Below, piece after piece: positions 25,755-34,152 of a stretch of 64,000 nucleotides of DNA. The DNA lies in the NCBI GenBank assembly GCA_964536965.1, contig CAZIAL010000013.1, positions 1 through 64,000 of the forward strand, written 5' to 3'. Each line of letters opens with the position of its first letter. Within the stretch, counting starts at the first letter, position 1. A program made the position numbers and the translations under genes. The notes below the pieces were generated by a model, which was not told the DNA's origin, ran no database searches, and was given only the letters and a program-made list of their open reading frames with translations. Source of the DNA: JACMQW01 sp964536965. Its GTDB lineage: Bacteria; Bdellovibrionota; UBA1018.

Positions 25755-27251
25755 ATGAGAGCCTTCGCTACTCTTTCGCTGGCTTGCGACGAAGCTCCGC
25801 TCCAGGGCCCGACCCTCGAGTGGATTCGTTCGTTTTGCCGCGACTACACGGCCCTGGACGAATCGGATCGCGAGGTCTTCGTCGCCGAAGTCCGGGCGAC
25901 GCTGAATCTGATGATCGAACGCCATCGCCAGACCGATTCGGGCGAACGGATCGAAATTCGCGCGGGACGGGAAACGACCGCGTCCTTCGAACGCGGATTC
26001 GCCCAGCTGGAACTCTGTCACCGCGGAGCCCCCCTCTTCGAGGCGGACTGGAAACGCGTTTGCGCCGAGGTGCCCGGCCGCGGCGGCGATCACGGCCAGA
26101 TCAGCCGCGAATTTCGGAATCTGGGACGCGAGGGGCAGGTTCTCGTTTTCCGCATAGACGGCAGCTTCGAGGCCGACGTTCGCGTCGCCGACGCCGCCTG
26201 CCGCCATCCGACGGCGAGCACCGCCTACCTGCTCGAGGACCTGCGGATCCGTCCGATCCTGGCGACGGAGATTCCGAAGCTCTGCGAACTCTTCCATTCC
26301 GTTTACGAGTACCATTACGTGAACGAATCCGTTTACCATGCGGAACGCCTCGAGGCGATGATTCGGTCGGGCGAACTGGAAAGCTTCGTCGCGGTCGATC
26401 CCGAAGGAGGGTTTCTCGGCCATGTGGGTCTCCTCCGAAAGAACGGCTCCCCGCTCGTCTACGAGGCCGTCATGGGGATCGTGAATCCGCGCACGAAAAT
26501 TCGCGGGATCTTCACTTCGATTTTCGGCCAGATCATGGAACGGGTGCAGACGATTCCGATGACGTATTGTTTCTTCGATTTCGTCACGAACCACGAATTC
26601 ACCCAGCGATCCAGCCACCGATACGGCATCACGGACCTCGCTTTGCTCATTGGCTGCCAGCGGAGCGATACCCAGGCCCGTCTCGGAAGACTCGGGATCG
26701 GCACCGATTCCGCGGCGATGGATCGTTATAGTCTCCTCTGTTCGATTTACCCGAATCGTCCGCACCCTTTCGGCCGCTCCATCTCGCTGCCGGGATCCAG
26801 TGGTTCGCTCTTCGATCTCCTCCTGAAACCGCTGAAGATGGAGTGGACCCCCCGCGGCCGCTTCGATCCGATCGCCTCGATCGGCTCTTACGAGGTCTTG
26901 AAAAATCCTTTCCAAAAATCCGTGCACTTCGAATTGCTGAATCCGGGTCGCCAGGCGATCACCGATCTTTGCGAGGAATGGAAGTACCTGCTCAAACAAG
27001 GCTACCTCCATGCGCTCGTGACCTCGCCTCTGGATATTTCCGGAAACCGCTTCGTCTACGATCAGCTCTCCCTGAGCGGGTTCTTCATCGCGGGACTCCT
27101 TCCCTACCGTTTCACGGACCGCCTCTGCCTCGCGATGCAGTCGGTGGGGCCGACCCGCGTGGCGTGGGAGGATCTGAAAGTCTATTCCGAGTCCGGGCGC
27201 GAGCTTCTGAAAGCCGTACGGGCCAGCTACGAAAGGAACCTCGGCTTATGA
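25755..27251 (+). CDS. GNAT-family acyltransferase with a histidine-kinase-type ATPase-like N-terminal region
   Basis: The 498-residue protein has a central GNAT fold around residues 165-280 (LRIRPILATEIPKLCELFHS; SFVAVDPEGGFLGHVGLL; YEAVMGIVNPRTKIRGIF), fitting acyl transfer from acyl-CoA or acyl-carrier thioester to an amine. Residues 1-150 look like a degenerate anti-sigma/HATPase_c_2 domain: EVRATLNLMIERH resembles its N-box, and LCHRGAPLF sits where the G1 box would be. That part is inference. The remaining 200 residues are unassigned. The ATG is 1 bp after the PaaK-like stop, and luxE overlaps its own stop by 4 bp. Confidence 0.78.
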   Translation: MRAFATLSLACDEAPLQGPTLEWIRSFCRDYTALDESDREVFVAEVRATLNLMIERHRQTDSGERIEIRAGRETTASFERGFAQLELCHRGAPLFEADWKRVCAEVPGRGGDHGQISREFRNLGREGQVLVFRIDGSFEADVRVADAACRHPTASTAYLLEDLRIRPILATEIPKLCELFHSVYEYHYVNESVYHAERLEAMIRSGELESFVAVDPEGGFLGHVGLLRKNGSPLVYEAVMGIVNPRTKIRGIFTSIFGQIMERVQTIPMTYCFFDFVTNHEFTQRSSHRYGITDLALLIGCQRSDTQARLGRLGIGTDSAAMDRYSLLCSIYPNRPHPFGRSISLPGSSGSLFDLLLKPLKMEWTPRGRFDPIASIGSYEVLKNPFQKSVHFELLNPGRQAITDLCEEWKYLLKQGYLHALVTSPLDISGNRFVYDQLSLSGFFIAGLLPYRFTDRLCLAMQSVGPTRVAWEDLKVYSESGRELLKAVRASYERNLGL

Positions 27252-28381
27252 AACTCCCTTACTGCGAAGCGATCTCGCGGATCGAGGATCCGCTGAAGAA
27301 TTCGCCGGAGCGCACGGAACTCTTCCTGGCCGCCGTCCGCGAGATGGCGGTCTACCACCAGTCTCGATGTCCGGAACTGGCCCATCTCTATCGCCGCCGC
27401 GGTTTCGATCCCGCTTCGATACGGAGCGAAACCGACCTGGCGAACCTGCCGAGCCTCCAGGTGACCGCGATGAAGAGTTTTCTTCTGCTGTCCCTACCCG
27501 AGAGGGAGGCAGTCCTTCGGCTCACTTCCAGCGGCACCCGCGGACAGAAAACCCAGATCTGGTTCGATCAAGCCAGCCTCGACCGCGTGCAGATGATGCT
27601 CGAGACTCTCTGGCGACAAGAGGGGCTCGTCTCCGCCGAACCCAATAGTTACCTGATGTTCGTTTACGACCCTGAAGACGCGAAGGACCTCGGAATCGCG
27701 TTTTCGGATAAAAACCAGCAGCGTTTCGCCCCGGTGAAGGAATCCGTCTATGCCATCCGGAAGAACGCGCGCGGCGACTGGGAATTCGATCACGCTTCGA
27801 TCCTGGCGGCCGCCGAACGCTTTTCCTCCGAAGGCGTCCCGGTGCGGCTCTTCGGCATGCCGGCTTTTCTCTTCGAGTTTCTCGAACTGCTCGAGGCCAA
27901 GCGGATCCGACTCCGTTTCCACCCCGACTCGCTCGTCATGACCGGTGGCGGTTGGAAGGCCGCCGAAGACAAACAAATCAGCCGTGCGGATTTCCGGGCT
28001 CGCCTCGTCGCCGCGACCGGCATTCCCGACCACCGGATTCGCGACGGTTTCGGAATGGCCGAACATTGCGCTCCTTATATGGAATGCCGCGAGCACCGGC
28101 TCCATGTACCGATCTATAACCGGATCCTGATTCGCGATCCCGAAACGATGGCCGTCCTGCCTCCGGGCCGAAAAGGGCTGATGGAACTTCTCACGCCGTT
28201 CAACGCGATGATGCCGACCCTTTCCATCCTCTCCACGGACTACGCCGTCATCGATTCGGATCCTTGCCCCTGCGGAGCGAATGTCCCGACCTTCACGCTC
28301 CACGGCCGCGCCGGACTTTCGAAACATAAGGGCTGCGCGCTGCAGGCGTCCGAAATCGTTTCGAGAAAGAAGGCCTCGTGA
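27248..28381 (+). CDS. LuxE-type acyl-protein synthetase
   Basis: The 377-residue protein matches the acyl-protein synthetase (LuxE) family, which activates a fatty acid with ATP and holds the acyl group on a cysteine for reduction by LuxC. The AMP-binding loop LTSSGTRGQKTQIWFD is at residues 92-107, and RIRDGFGMAEH and the basic C-terminus are conserved. Cys363 in HKGCALQ, 14 residues from the end, lies where LuxE carries its acylated cysteine. The start ATG at 27248 overlaps the previous stop (ATGA), and the frame extending further upstream is a shadow of that gene. It pairs with the LuxC gene next to it. The chain length it accepts is unknown. Confidence 0.88.
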   Translation: MKLPYCEAISRIEDPLKNSPERTELFLAAVREMAVYHQSRCPELAHLYRRRGFDPASIRSETDLANLPSLQVTAMKSFLLLSLPEREAVLRLTSSGTRGQKTQIWFDQASLDRVQMMLETLWRQEGLVSAEPNSYLMFVYDPEDAKDLGIAFSDKNQQRFAPVKESVYAIRKNARGDWEFDHASILAAAERFSSEGVPVRLFGMPAFLFEFLELLEAKRIRLRFHPDSLVMTGGGWKAAEDKQISRADFRARLVAATGIPDHRIRDGFGMAEHCAPYMECREHRLHVPIYNRILIRDPETMAVLPPGRKGLMELLTPFNAMMPTLSILSTDYAVIDSDPCPCGANVPTFTLHGRAGLSKHKGCALQASEIVSRKKAS

Positions 28382-31023
28382 CCTCCGGAAAAAAACTCAC
28401 CACCGCCGAAGAGGCATTTGACGTCTGCCGACGACTCGAAATCCAGCGAGGCGCGATGGCGCGCTATCCGGTGGATCGAACGCTGGATCTGCTCGATCGC
28501 CTCGGGCGCATCTGGGGCGATCCCGAACTTGCCGCGAGGAAAAAACTCCTCGCGACCCTTCCGGACTCGACGGGCTTTTCCCCGGAAATGCTTCGCCTCG
28601 CCTTCGACGAGCTCGCCTCCATCCTGAACCGTGATCACCTCGCGAGAAAACTTCGCACTGAACTTCGGGGCTACCCCCGCCAGGGAGATTTCGCGAGTTT
28701 CGATCCGAATACGGGCGCACGGCTGGCGTGGCATCCGTTGGGCACGCTCTTTCATGTGCTCTCGGGCAACGTCTTCCTTGTCGGCGCGGGCTCTCTCGCG
28801 ATCGGAGCAATCACCGGAAACGTGAACATCCTGAAGATGAGTTCGGGAGAAACCGCTTTCCTGCCGCGTTTACTCGAAACGCTGGCCGAGATCGATCGCG
28901 ACGGAGTTCTCACCCGGAGCAACGAGCTCGTGGAGTTCTCCTCTTCCTCCACCGAGGTGAAGAAAGCGTTCCAGGAAACCGTCGATGGAATCCTCGTCTG
29001 GGGAGGCGAAGAGGCCGTGCGCGCCTACCGCGACGGAAGTCCCTCCCGCGTGCGCGTCGTTCTCTACGGCCCGAAGCTCAGCGTAGGAATCGTGACCTCC
29101 GCGGGCCTCGCGAGGGTCAGCGCCGAAGAGGTCGGCCAGCGCCTTGCCCACGAACTCGCGATCTGGGATCAGAACGCGTGTACCGCTCCGCAGGTCTGTT
29201 ACGTCCAGGGCACTGTCGAGGCGGAGCAGGTGGCCGCCGCGACCGCCGCCGCGCTCGCAAAGGTAAACGTGACCCTACCGCCGGGTGCCGCCGGACCCGA
29301 TACGGCGACCGAGATCCAGAAGTGGCGCGGAGTTTATGAAGTCGCCGAGGCGCGCGGCGAAGCGAAACTCTTCCAGTCCCCGCGCGGAGTCGACTGGACG
29401 GTCATCTACGATACGAATCCCGAGGTGAAGGACTCCCCGCTCCATCGAACGCTCCGGATCGTGCCGTATCGCGAATTCAGGGAAGTCCGTGACGCCTGTC
29501 TCCTTCCGATGCGAACCTATGTCCAAACGATCGGACTCTGCGCCGGAACCGCGGAGATTTCCACGCTCGTGGAAGACCTCGGTCACCTCGGCGTGCTTCG
29601 CATCCTCGATCTCGGCGAGATGTCGACCGGAGGCATGATCGACGAACCTCATGACGGTCTGTACGACCTCCCCCAGCTGATGAATCTGGTCGTCTCGCAT
29701 GTGAAACCGCCGGATGGGAACCACCCCCAAGAAACACGGACCTCCGCGCAGAGAGCGGCGGAGATCGACGAACGCTTCCGGGATCTCGTGCGTCTCGCGG
29801 CACGGACACCCTTTTACGCCGAAACCCTCGCGCGCCCCGAAGAATTCCGAACGATCGCGGACCTCGCGAAACTGCCGGTTCTGACGAAGGCCCAGATCGA
29901 AGCGAACACTCCACCCGGCGGCACCCGTCTCCTCGGCGCGGGCGGGCGGGCGGACTGGCGCGGCGGATACGTCACCCGCTCGGGAGGCTCCACGGGGGAA
30001 CCGAAATTCAGCTACCTCTCCGGCCGCGAGTGGGAGGAACTTCTCGCCGTCGCCGTACGGAATTTTCGCGCGATGGGGCTGAAACCCGGAGATCGTATGG
30101 CGAACTTCATGCTCGCCGGCGATCTCTACGGCTCTTTCGTCTCCTTTGACCACATCAACCGTGCGCTCGATCTCGTATCGTTCAACTTCGCGCAGAGCAA
30201 CGACCCGGAATTTTTCGCGAAAGTCGCGCGACAGTTCGAGATCCGCGCGGTCGAGGGGATGCCTTCGACGCTGATTCCCCTCCTGCGTGGCGCGAAACGC
30301 CAGGACCCCGCGTTCCGACTCGATACGATCATCTACGCCGGGATGCCCATGGCGGAAGCCGAGCTTGAGTGGATGCGTCGCGAACTCGGAGCGAAGCGGA
30401 TCGCCTCCGTCATCGGCACGACCGAGACGGGACAGTACGCTTACCAGTGCGAAGCGCAGACCGGGCGTTTTCACCACCTGGTGGACGACTACGTCTATGT
30501 GGAGATCGTCGACGAGGACGCGAAACCCGTCGCTCCGGGCGAGGCGGGAAAAATCCTCGTCACGGCACTTCGCAAAACCTCGATTCCGACGCTCCGTTAC
30601 GAAATCGGAGACCGGGGAAGAATCCTTCCGGCGAGCTGCCGCTGCGGCCGCACGGAGCGGGTCCTGGAATTTCTGGGCCGAGCGGACGACCTCATCACGA
30701 TCGGACTCATGAACCTGGAGTACGCGCAGATCTCGGCGGCATTGGCCTCGTTTCCGATCTCGGTCCTGCAGGTCCAGGCGGATAGCGCCTCGTCCGGAGA
30801 AATTCTGATCCTCCGCGCCGAGAGCGATCGCCCGGACGAAATCGACCCCGCCGAGGTCCGGCAGGCGCTCTTCGCGAAAATTCCGGTGCTCGCGAAACGA
30901 ATTTCCGAAAAGGCGATCGGAGAAATCCGCGTCGAAACCCTGCCGAGCGGCGCCCTGCCGAGAAACCCACGTACCGGAAAGGTCCGCCTCGTCGAAGACC
31001 TCCGGCTGGGGAAAATCAAATGA
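28378..31023 (+). CDS. LuxC-type acyl reductase fused to a PaaK-type adenylate-forming module
   Basis: The 881-residue protein has two enzymes in one chain. Residues 1-445 are LuxC, an NADPH-dependent reductase of acyl thioesters to aldehydes: WHPLGTLFHVLSGNVFLVGAG, the nucleotide-site region, and catalytic Cys268 in WDQNACTAPQVC. Residues 455-881 are a full PaaK-like ligase with RSGGSTGEPKF, VIGTTETGQYAY, TLRYEIGDRGR, CRCGR and LPRNPRTGKVRLV. The start is GTG, overlapping the luxE stop (GTGA). The fused ligase could load the acyl group for the reductase. It is similar to the 24407 enzyme, so a duplication is likely. Both catalytic sets look intact. Confidence 0.9.
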   Translation: MTSGKKLTTAEEAFDVCRRLEIQRGAMARYPVDRTLDLLDRLGRIWGDPELAARKKLLATLPDSTGFSPEMLRLAFDELASILNRDHLARKLRTELRGYPRQGDFASFDPNTGARLAWHPLGTLFHVLSGNVFLVGAGSLAIGAITGNVNILKMSSGETAFLPRLLETLAEIDRDGVLTRSNELVEFSSSSTEVKKAFQETVDGILVWGGEEAVRAYRDGSPSRVRVVLYGPKLSVGIVTSAGLARVSAEEVGQRLAHELAIWDQNACTAPQVCYVQGTVEAEQVAAATAAALAKVNVTLPPGAAGPDTATEIQKWRGVYEVAEARGEAKLFQSPRGVDWTVIYDTNPEVKDSPLHRTLRIVPYREFREVRDACLLPMRTYVQTIGLCAGTAEISTLVEDLGHLGVLRILDLGEMSTGGMIDEPHDGLYDLPQLMNLVVSHVKPPDGNHPQETRTSAQRAAEIDERFRDLVRLAARTPFYAETLARPEEFRTIADLAKLPVLTKAQIEANTPPGGTRLLGAGGRADWRGGYVTRSGGSTGEPKFSYLSGREWEELLAVAVRNFRAMGLKPGDRMANFMLAGDLYGSFVSFDHINRALDLVSFNFAQSNDPEFFAKVARQFEIRAVEGMPSTLIPLLRGAKRQDPAFRLDTIIYAGMPMAEAELEWMRRELGAKRIASVIGTTETGQYAYQCEAQTGRFHHLVDDYVYVEIVDEDAKPVAPGEAGKILVTALRKTSIPTLRYEIGDRGRILPASCRCGRTERVLEFLGRADDLITIGLMNLEYAQISAALASFPISVLQVQADSASSGEILILRAESDRPDEIDPAEVRQALFAKIPVLAKRISEKAIGEIRVETLPSGALPRNPRTGKVRLVEDLRLGKIK

Positions 31024-32276
31024 GCGAAGCCCTCGCCACGCAGGTTTCCTCGAGCGCCGTTCCGCTCGTCTTTCGCAATCGCCGGTTCGGCGCGCTCTGG
31101 TTCGCGCAAGTTCTTGCGCAGGGTGGGCGACGGCTGAATACGATCGCCTTTCTCTGGTGGCTCCTCGATTCGCATCAGAAAGACCCGGGACTCTGGAGCG
31201 GCGCCTTCGCCCTCTGCATGGCGCTCCCTTCGGTGATTCTGATTCGTCCCATCGGATCACTCGTCGATCGCAATCGGACCAAACCAGTTCTCTGGGGCGC
31301 CGATTTCGTTGCGGGACTCTTCGTCCTCCTCCAGGCCATTTTGCTCTATCGCGAAGGACTCACCCCGGTCGCGCTGCTCGTCACGGGCTTTCTCGTCGCC
31401 GCCTGCACCGCGGTCTTCGAACCGACGTTTATGAAAGGGATTCCCGAGATCGTCGAAGCGCGCGACGTCGAACCCGCCATCGCTTTCGCCGCGAGTACGC
31501 AGTCCCTTGCGAGTTTCTTCGGGGCCGTCATGGGCGCCGTTCTCATCGCGAAAATCGGAATTCTCGGCGCGACCTTGCTGAACGCGGTTTCATTCTTTGT
31601 CGCCGCGGGGGTCAGCGCCTGCCTGACATTTCGTCCCCCGCTCTCCGTCGTCCCGAACCCCGGCCCCGCCGGAGGGGCGGCGCCCCTCTCGGAGCATCTC
31701 TCCTTTTCGATGCTGAATCGTGAAGACCCCTTCGTCGCTCGGCTGGTGGCGATCTTCGCGGGACTGAACTTTTTCATTTCACCCGTCCTCATCCTGCTCC
31801 CCCACTATGTGAGCCGCGTCCTTTCGGCCGACGCGTCGGCGCTCGCGAATCTCGAGGCCGGACTTTGGCTGGGGATGCTCGCCGGAACCTTCCTCGCCGG
31901 CCGGGTCCTGCGCGGAACGAAACTCGTGCTCGCGCTTCGTTTCCTGATGGTCGGATTCGGAGTCTGCTATCTACCGCTCGGCTGGACGAAAAACCAGCTC
32001 ATCGCGGGCACGGCCCTCTGCTTCGCGGGTGCGCTGCTCAGCATTCTGAACGTGAAGCTGATCCAGTTCTTCCAGGGCCGGGTCGCTCACGAACGAAAAG
32101 GCCGATTCTTCGCGCTGCTGACTGGAATGTCGGGCGCGACCTTTCCGATTTCATTTCTGCTTTTCGGCTTTCTGCTCGATCGCATGGCCCCCAGCCCGCT
32201 TTTCATCGTCTGCGGGGCCGGCATCCTCGTCCTTTCCATTCCACTCTTTTTCGTCTCCGCGAAGGAGGTCCCATGA
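31020..32276 (+). CDS. Major facilitator superfamily transporter
   Basis: The 418-residue protein has about twelve hydrophobic segments in two halves. An early loop with IRPIGSLVDRNRTKPV between helices 2 and 3 fits the MFS G-x-x-x-D-R signature, and a related loop occurs in the second half (LAGRVLRGTKLV). The pattern resembles drug or siderophore exporters. It starts in a 4-bp overlap with the LuxC-PaaK gene and ends in a 4-bp overlap with the next gene, so it belongs to the pathway and probably exports the product across the inner membrane (inference). Confidence 0.9.
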   Translation: MSEALATQVSSSAVPLVFRNRRFGALWFAQVLAQGGRRLNTIAFLWWLLDSHQKDPGLWSGAFALCMALPSVILIRPIGSLVDRNRTKPVLWGADFVAGLFVLLQAILLYREGLTPVALLVTGFLVAACTAVFEPTFMKGIPEIVEARDVEPAIAFAASTQSLASFFGAVMGAVLIAKIGILGATLLNAVSFFVAAGVSACLTFRPPLSVVPNPGPAGGAAPLSEHLSFSMLNREDPFVARLVAIFAGLNFFISPVLILLPHYVSRVLSADASALANLEAGLWLGMLAGTFLAGRVLRGTKLVLALRFLMVGFGVCYLPLGWTKNQLIAGTALCFAGALLSILNVKLIQFFQGRVAHERKGRFFALLTGMSGATFPISFLLFGFLLDRMAPSPLFIVCGAGILVLSIPLFFVSAKEVP

Positions 32277-33415
32277 ACATTCATTACCGGGTCGCCGAAA
32301 TGGACGACGTCTTTCGGCTGATGGAGCTCTATCAGAAATACACGCCGAGCGAAGGATCGGATCCGATCTTCCTGAGCTACTCGCGCCTCGAGGCGACACT
32401 GAAGGGCGAAACCGCGCTCTTTCTCGTCGCGGAGGAGGCCGGGGTCCTGCGGGGAGCGATCTCGACCGGACTCGACCGCAGCCAGCGGATCGCGAAACTT
32501 TACCGCATGTTATTCGACGCCGGGCTGCCCGATCCCCACCCCATGCTCCGGGAGCTTCTCGATTTCGCGGTGAAAGAGCTGAAACGGCGGGTTCCGGACC
32601 TCGACCTGATCTATTCCACTTCGCTCACGCTCTCGCCGGAATCGATCCAGATCACCGAGGACTACGGCTTCCGTTTGCTCGGCATCTTCCCGAACGCGGT
32701 CAGCGAGGACCGAAGCGCGCTGAACGGACTGACCGCTTACTTCTTTCCAGGCGTCCTCGAAGAAAAACGGATGTCGGGATTCGCCCTCCATCCGGCTCTC
32801 CACTCTCTTTTCTCGATCACGCGCGAAGTTTGCGGCCTGCCCGAGCTTCCCGCCGATCCGAGCGTCCACGAGATCGATCGCCAGGAGATGACCTCGGCGG
32901 TACCGGAACTCGAGAGAATCGACGCGCGGAAATTCGTGCAGAATCGTTTCCTCCAGCTGAAGGCGTCCCAGTCCCTCGATACCTACTATCCGTTCTATAT
33001 GCCGAATGTCCTGATCTGTAGCCCCGACGAGGAGATCGAAGTCTTCGCTCGCCTCGACGCCGCCACGCGCTTCGCCGCCGTCATCGGCGAAAGAATTCGA
33101 AAATCCGTGGATCCGGTGGCGCTGGAAATCGCGGTTTCGAACTTGCTTCGCCAGTGCGGATCGTCCTACGTCGAAGTCATCAACGATGCGGCCGATACGC
33201 TCGGCAACGAGGCGTTTCTTCGCGCGGGATTCACGCCGTGCGCCTACTTCCCGTGTCTAAAACTCCACGGCGAGCAGCGGCGGGATTACGTCATCTTCGG
33301 GCGATCGTTCGAATACGTCGTCCATCCGAGTTCGAAGATCCCCGTGCTCTATCGCAGGTACTTCGACGCATACTCGGAGATCGAGCTACGTCGTTACGGG
33401 ATTCTGAACCGCTGA
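32273..33415 (+). CDS. GNAT-like acetyltransferase, last gene of the LuxC/LuxE operon
   Basis: The 380-residue protein begins at ATG 32273, four bases after a strong AAGGAGG. The frame open further upstream overlaps the MFS gene and is rejected. The N-terminal 160 residues have the GNAT pattern: YRVAEMDDVFRLMELYQKY, LFLVAEEAGVLRGAIST, a helical acceptor region and SPESIQITEDYGFRLLGIFPN. The C-terminal half has a similar alternation (EVINDAADTLGNEAFLRAGFTPCAYFPCLK), suggesting a second, diverged GNAT-like unit. It should transfer an acyl group to an amine. The stop codon directly abuts that of the convergent lipoprotein gene, ending the operon. Confidence 0.8.
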   Translation: MNIHYRVAEMDDVFRLMELYQKYTPSEGSDPIFLSYSRLEATLKGETALFLVAEEAGVLRGAISTGLDRSQRIAKLYRMLFDAGLPDPHPMLRELLDFAVKELKRRVPDLDLIYSTSLTLSPESIQITEDYGFRLLGIFPNAVSEDRSALNGLTAYFFPGVLEEKRMSGFALHPALHSLFSITREVCGLPELPADPSVHEIDRQEMTSAVPELERIDARKFVQNRFLQLKASQSLDTYYPFYMPNVLICSPDEEIEVFARLDAATRFAAVIGERIRKSVDPVALEIAVSNLLRQCGSSYVEVINDAADTLGNEAFLRAGFTPCAYFPCLKLHGEQRRDYVIFGRSFEYVVHPSSKIPVLYRRYFDAYSEIELRRYGILNR

Positions 33416-34093
33416 TCAGTCCAGGGACTCGGGAGCTTCCGGAATGAAACTGCCATCGTCCGCCGAGAGCTCTTCCTCGGGGACCGGCGGCAACTCCTCG
33501 GTCGCTCCCGCGTCGGGCGGCGTTTCGCCGCCGAAGCTTCCCGCCGCCTGCTGGATTTCCGCCTGCATTTTTTTCTCCTCGAGTTTCGCGATCCGGGAAC
33601 GCAGGTTGATCAGGCGACCGATGCGGTAAAGCAGCGTATTCTCTTCGATCGAATCACTCTCGAGCGGGCGGAAATCATCGAGCGCATCGCGCTGAGCGAA
33701 CTGTTCCCGCTGGACGGAAACGCGCATCGCGGGCTTACCGCGGTAAACGCCGCTGGAGATGGATACCTTAAATCGGTACTGGGCGCGCATATAGGGCGCC
33801 GAGACGCCGTCGCCGTCGGTGAAGTTCTTCTCTTTGGTATTGTCCATCCAGCGGGTCTGGAGGAATCCCGCCTCTCGGTTCGTGACATCGAGACGCATGG
33901 ACTTCATCGCATCGAGGGTCGACTGCCAGGCGTTATTAAAATCGGTGCGATAGACGCGCTGGAAGGAAGACTGGGTATTCGCGCCGACGGAGCGCTTGTA
34001 CGCGGTCATGCAACCCGACGACGCGAACACGGCGCCCAACGAGAGAAACAGCGCCGAAAACAGAGTGAAGGAACGAAACCGGCAAGGATGCAT
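33416..34093 (-). CDS. Lipoprotein, possibly BamC/NlpB-like
   Basis: The start ATG at 34093 follows AAGGAGG with only two bases between, rather close. The product is 225 residues with a lipoprotein signal ending ASSGC. The mature region YRTDFNNAWQSTLDAMKSMR followed by REAGFLQTRWMDNTKE recalls the helix-grip repeats of BamC-type outer-membrane assembly lipoproteins; this is inference from pattern only. A short coiled coil (RSRIAKLEEKKMQAEIQQ) and an acidic Pro/Glu-rich tail follow. It is divergent from kdsD and converges with the acyl-reductase operon without any gap. Confidence 0.78.
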   Translation of the reverse strand: MHPCRFRSFTLFSALFLSLGAVFASSGCMTAYKRSVGANTQSSFQRVYRTDFNNAWQSTLDAMKSMRLDVTNREAGFLQTRWMDNTKEKNFTDGDGVSAPYMRAQYRFKVSISSGVYRGKPAMRVSVQREQFAQRDALDDFRPLESDSIEENTLLYRIGRLINLRSRIAKLEEKKMQAEIQQAAGSFGGETPPDAGATEELPPVPEEELSADDGSFIPEAPESLD

Positions 34094-34152
34094 CGCCTCC
34101 TTAGTGTGCAGAATTCTGTTGCAGTCTGTCAACCCGCCGTCGATAGTCGAAG

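Noticed and set aside
29275..31260. Minus-strand open frame of 661 codons opposite the LuxC-PaaK and MFS genes
   Set aside because: Shadow frame across two strongly supported overlapping genes.
31865..32272. Extension of the last GNAT gene upstream into the MFS gene
   Set aside because: The ATG at 32273 has a strong AAGGAGG and begins the GNAT fold; the upstream part is the shadow of MFS helices.
24407..33415. Bioluminescence (lux) operon
   Set aside because: LuxC and LuxE relatives are present, but no LuxA, LuxB or LuxD was seen, and ligase, GNAT and exporter genes replace them.
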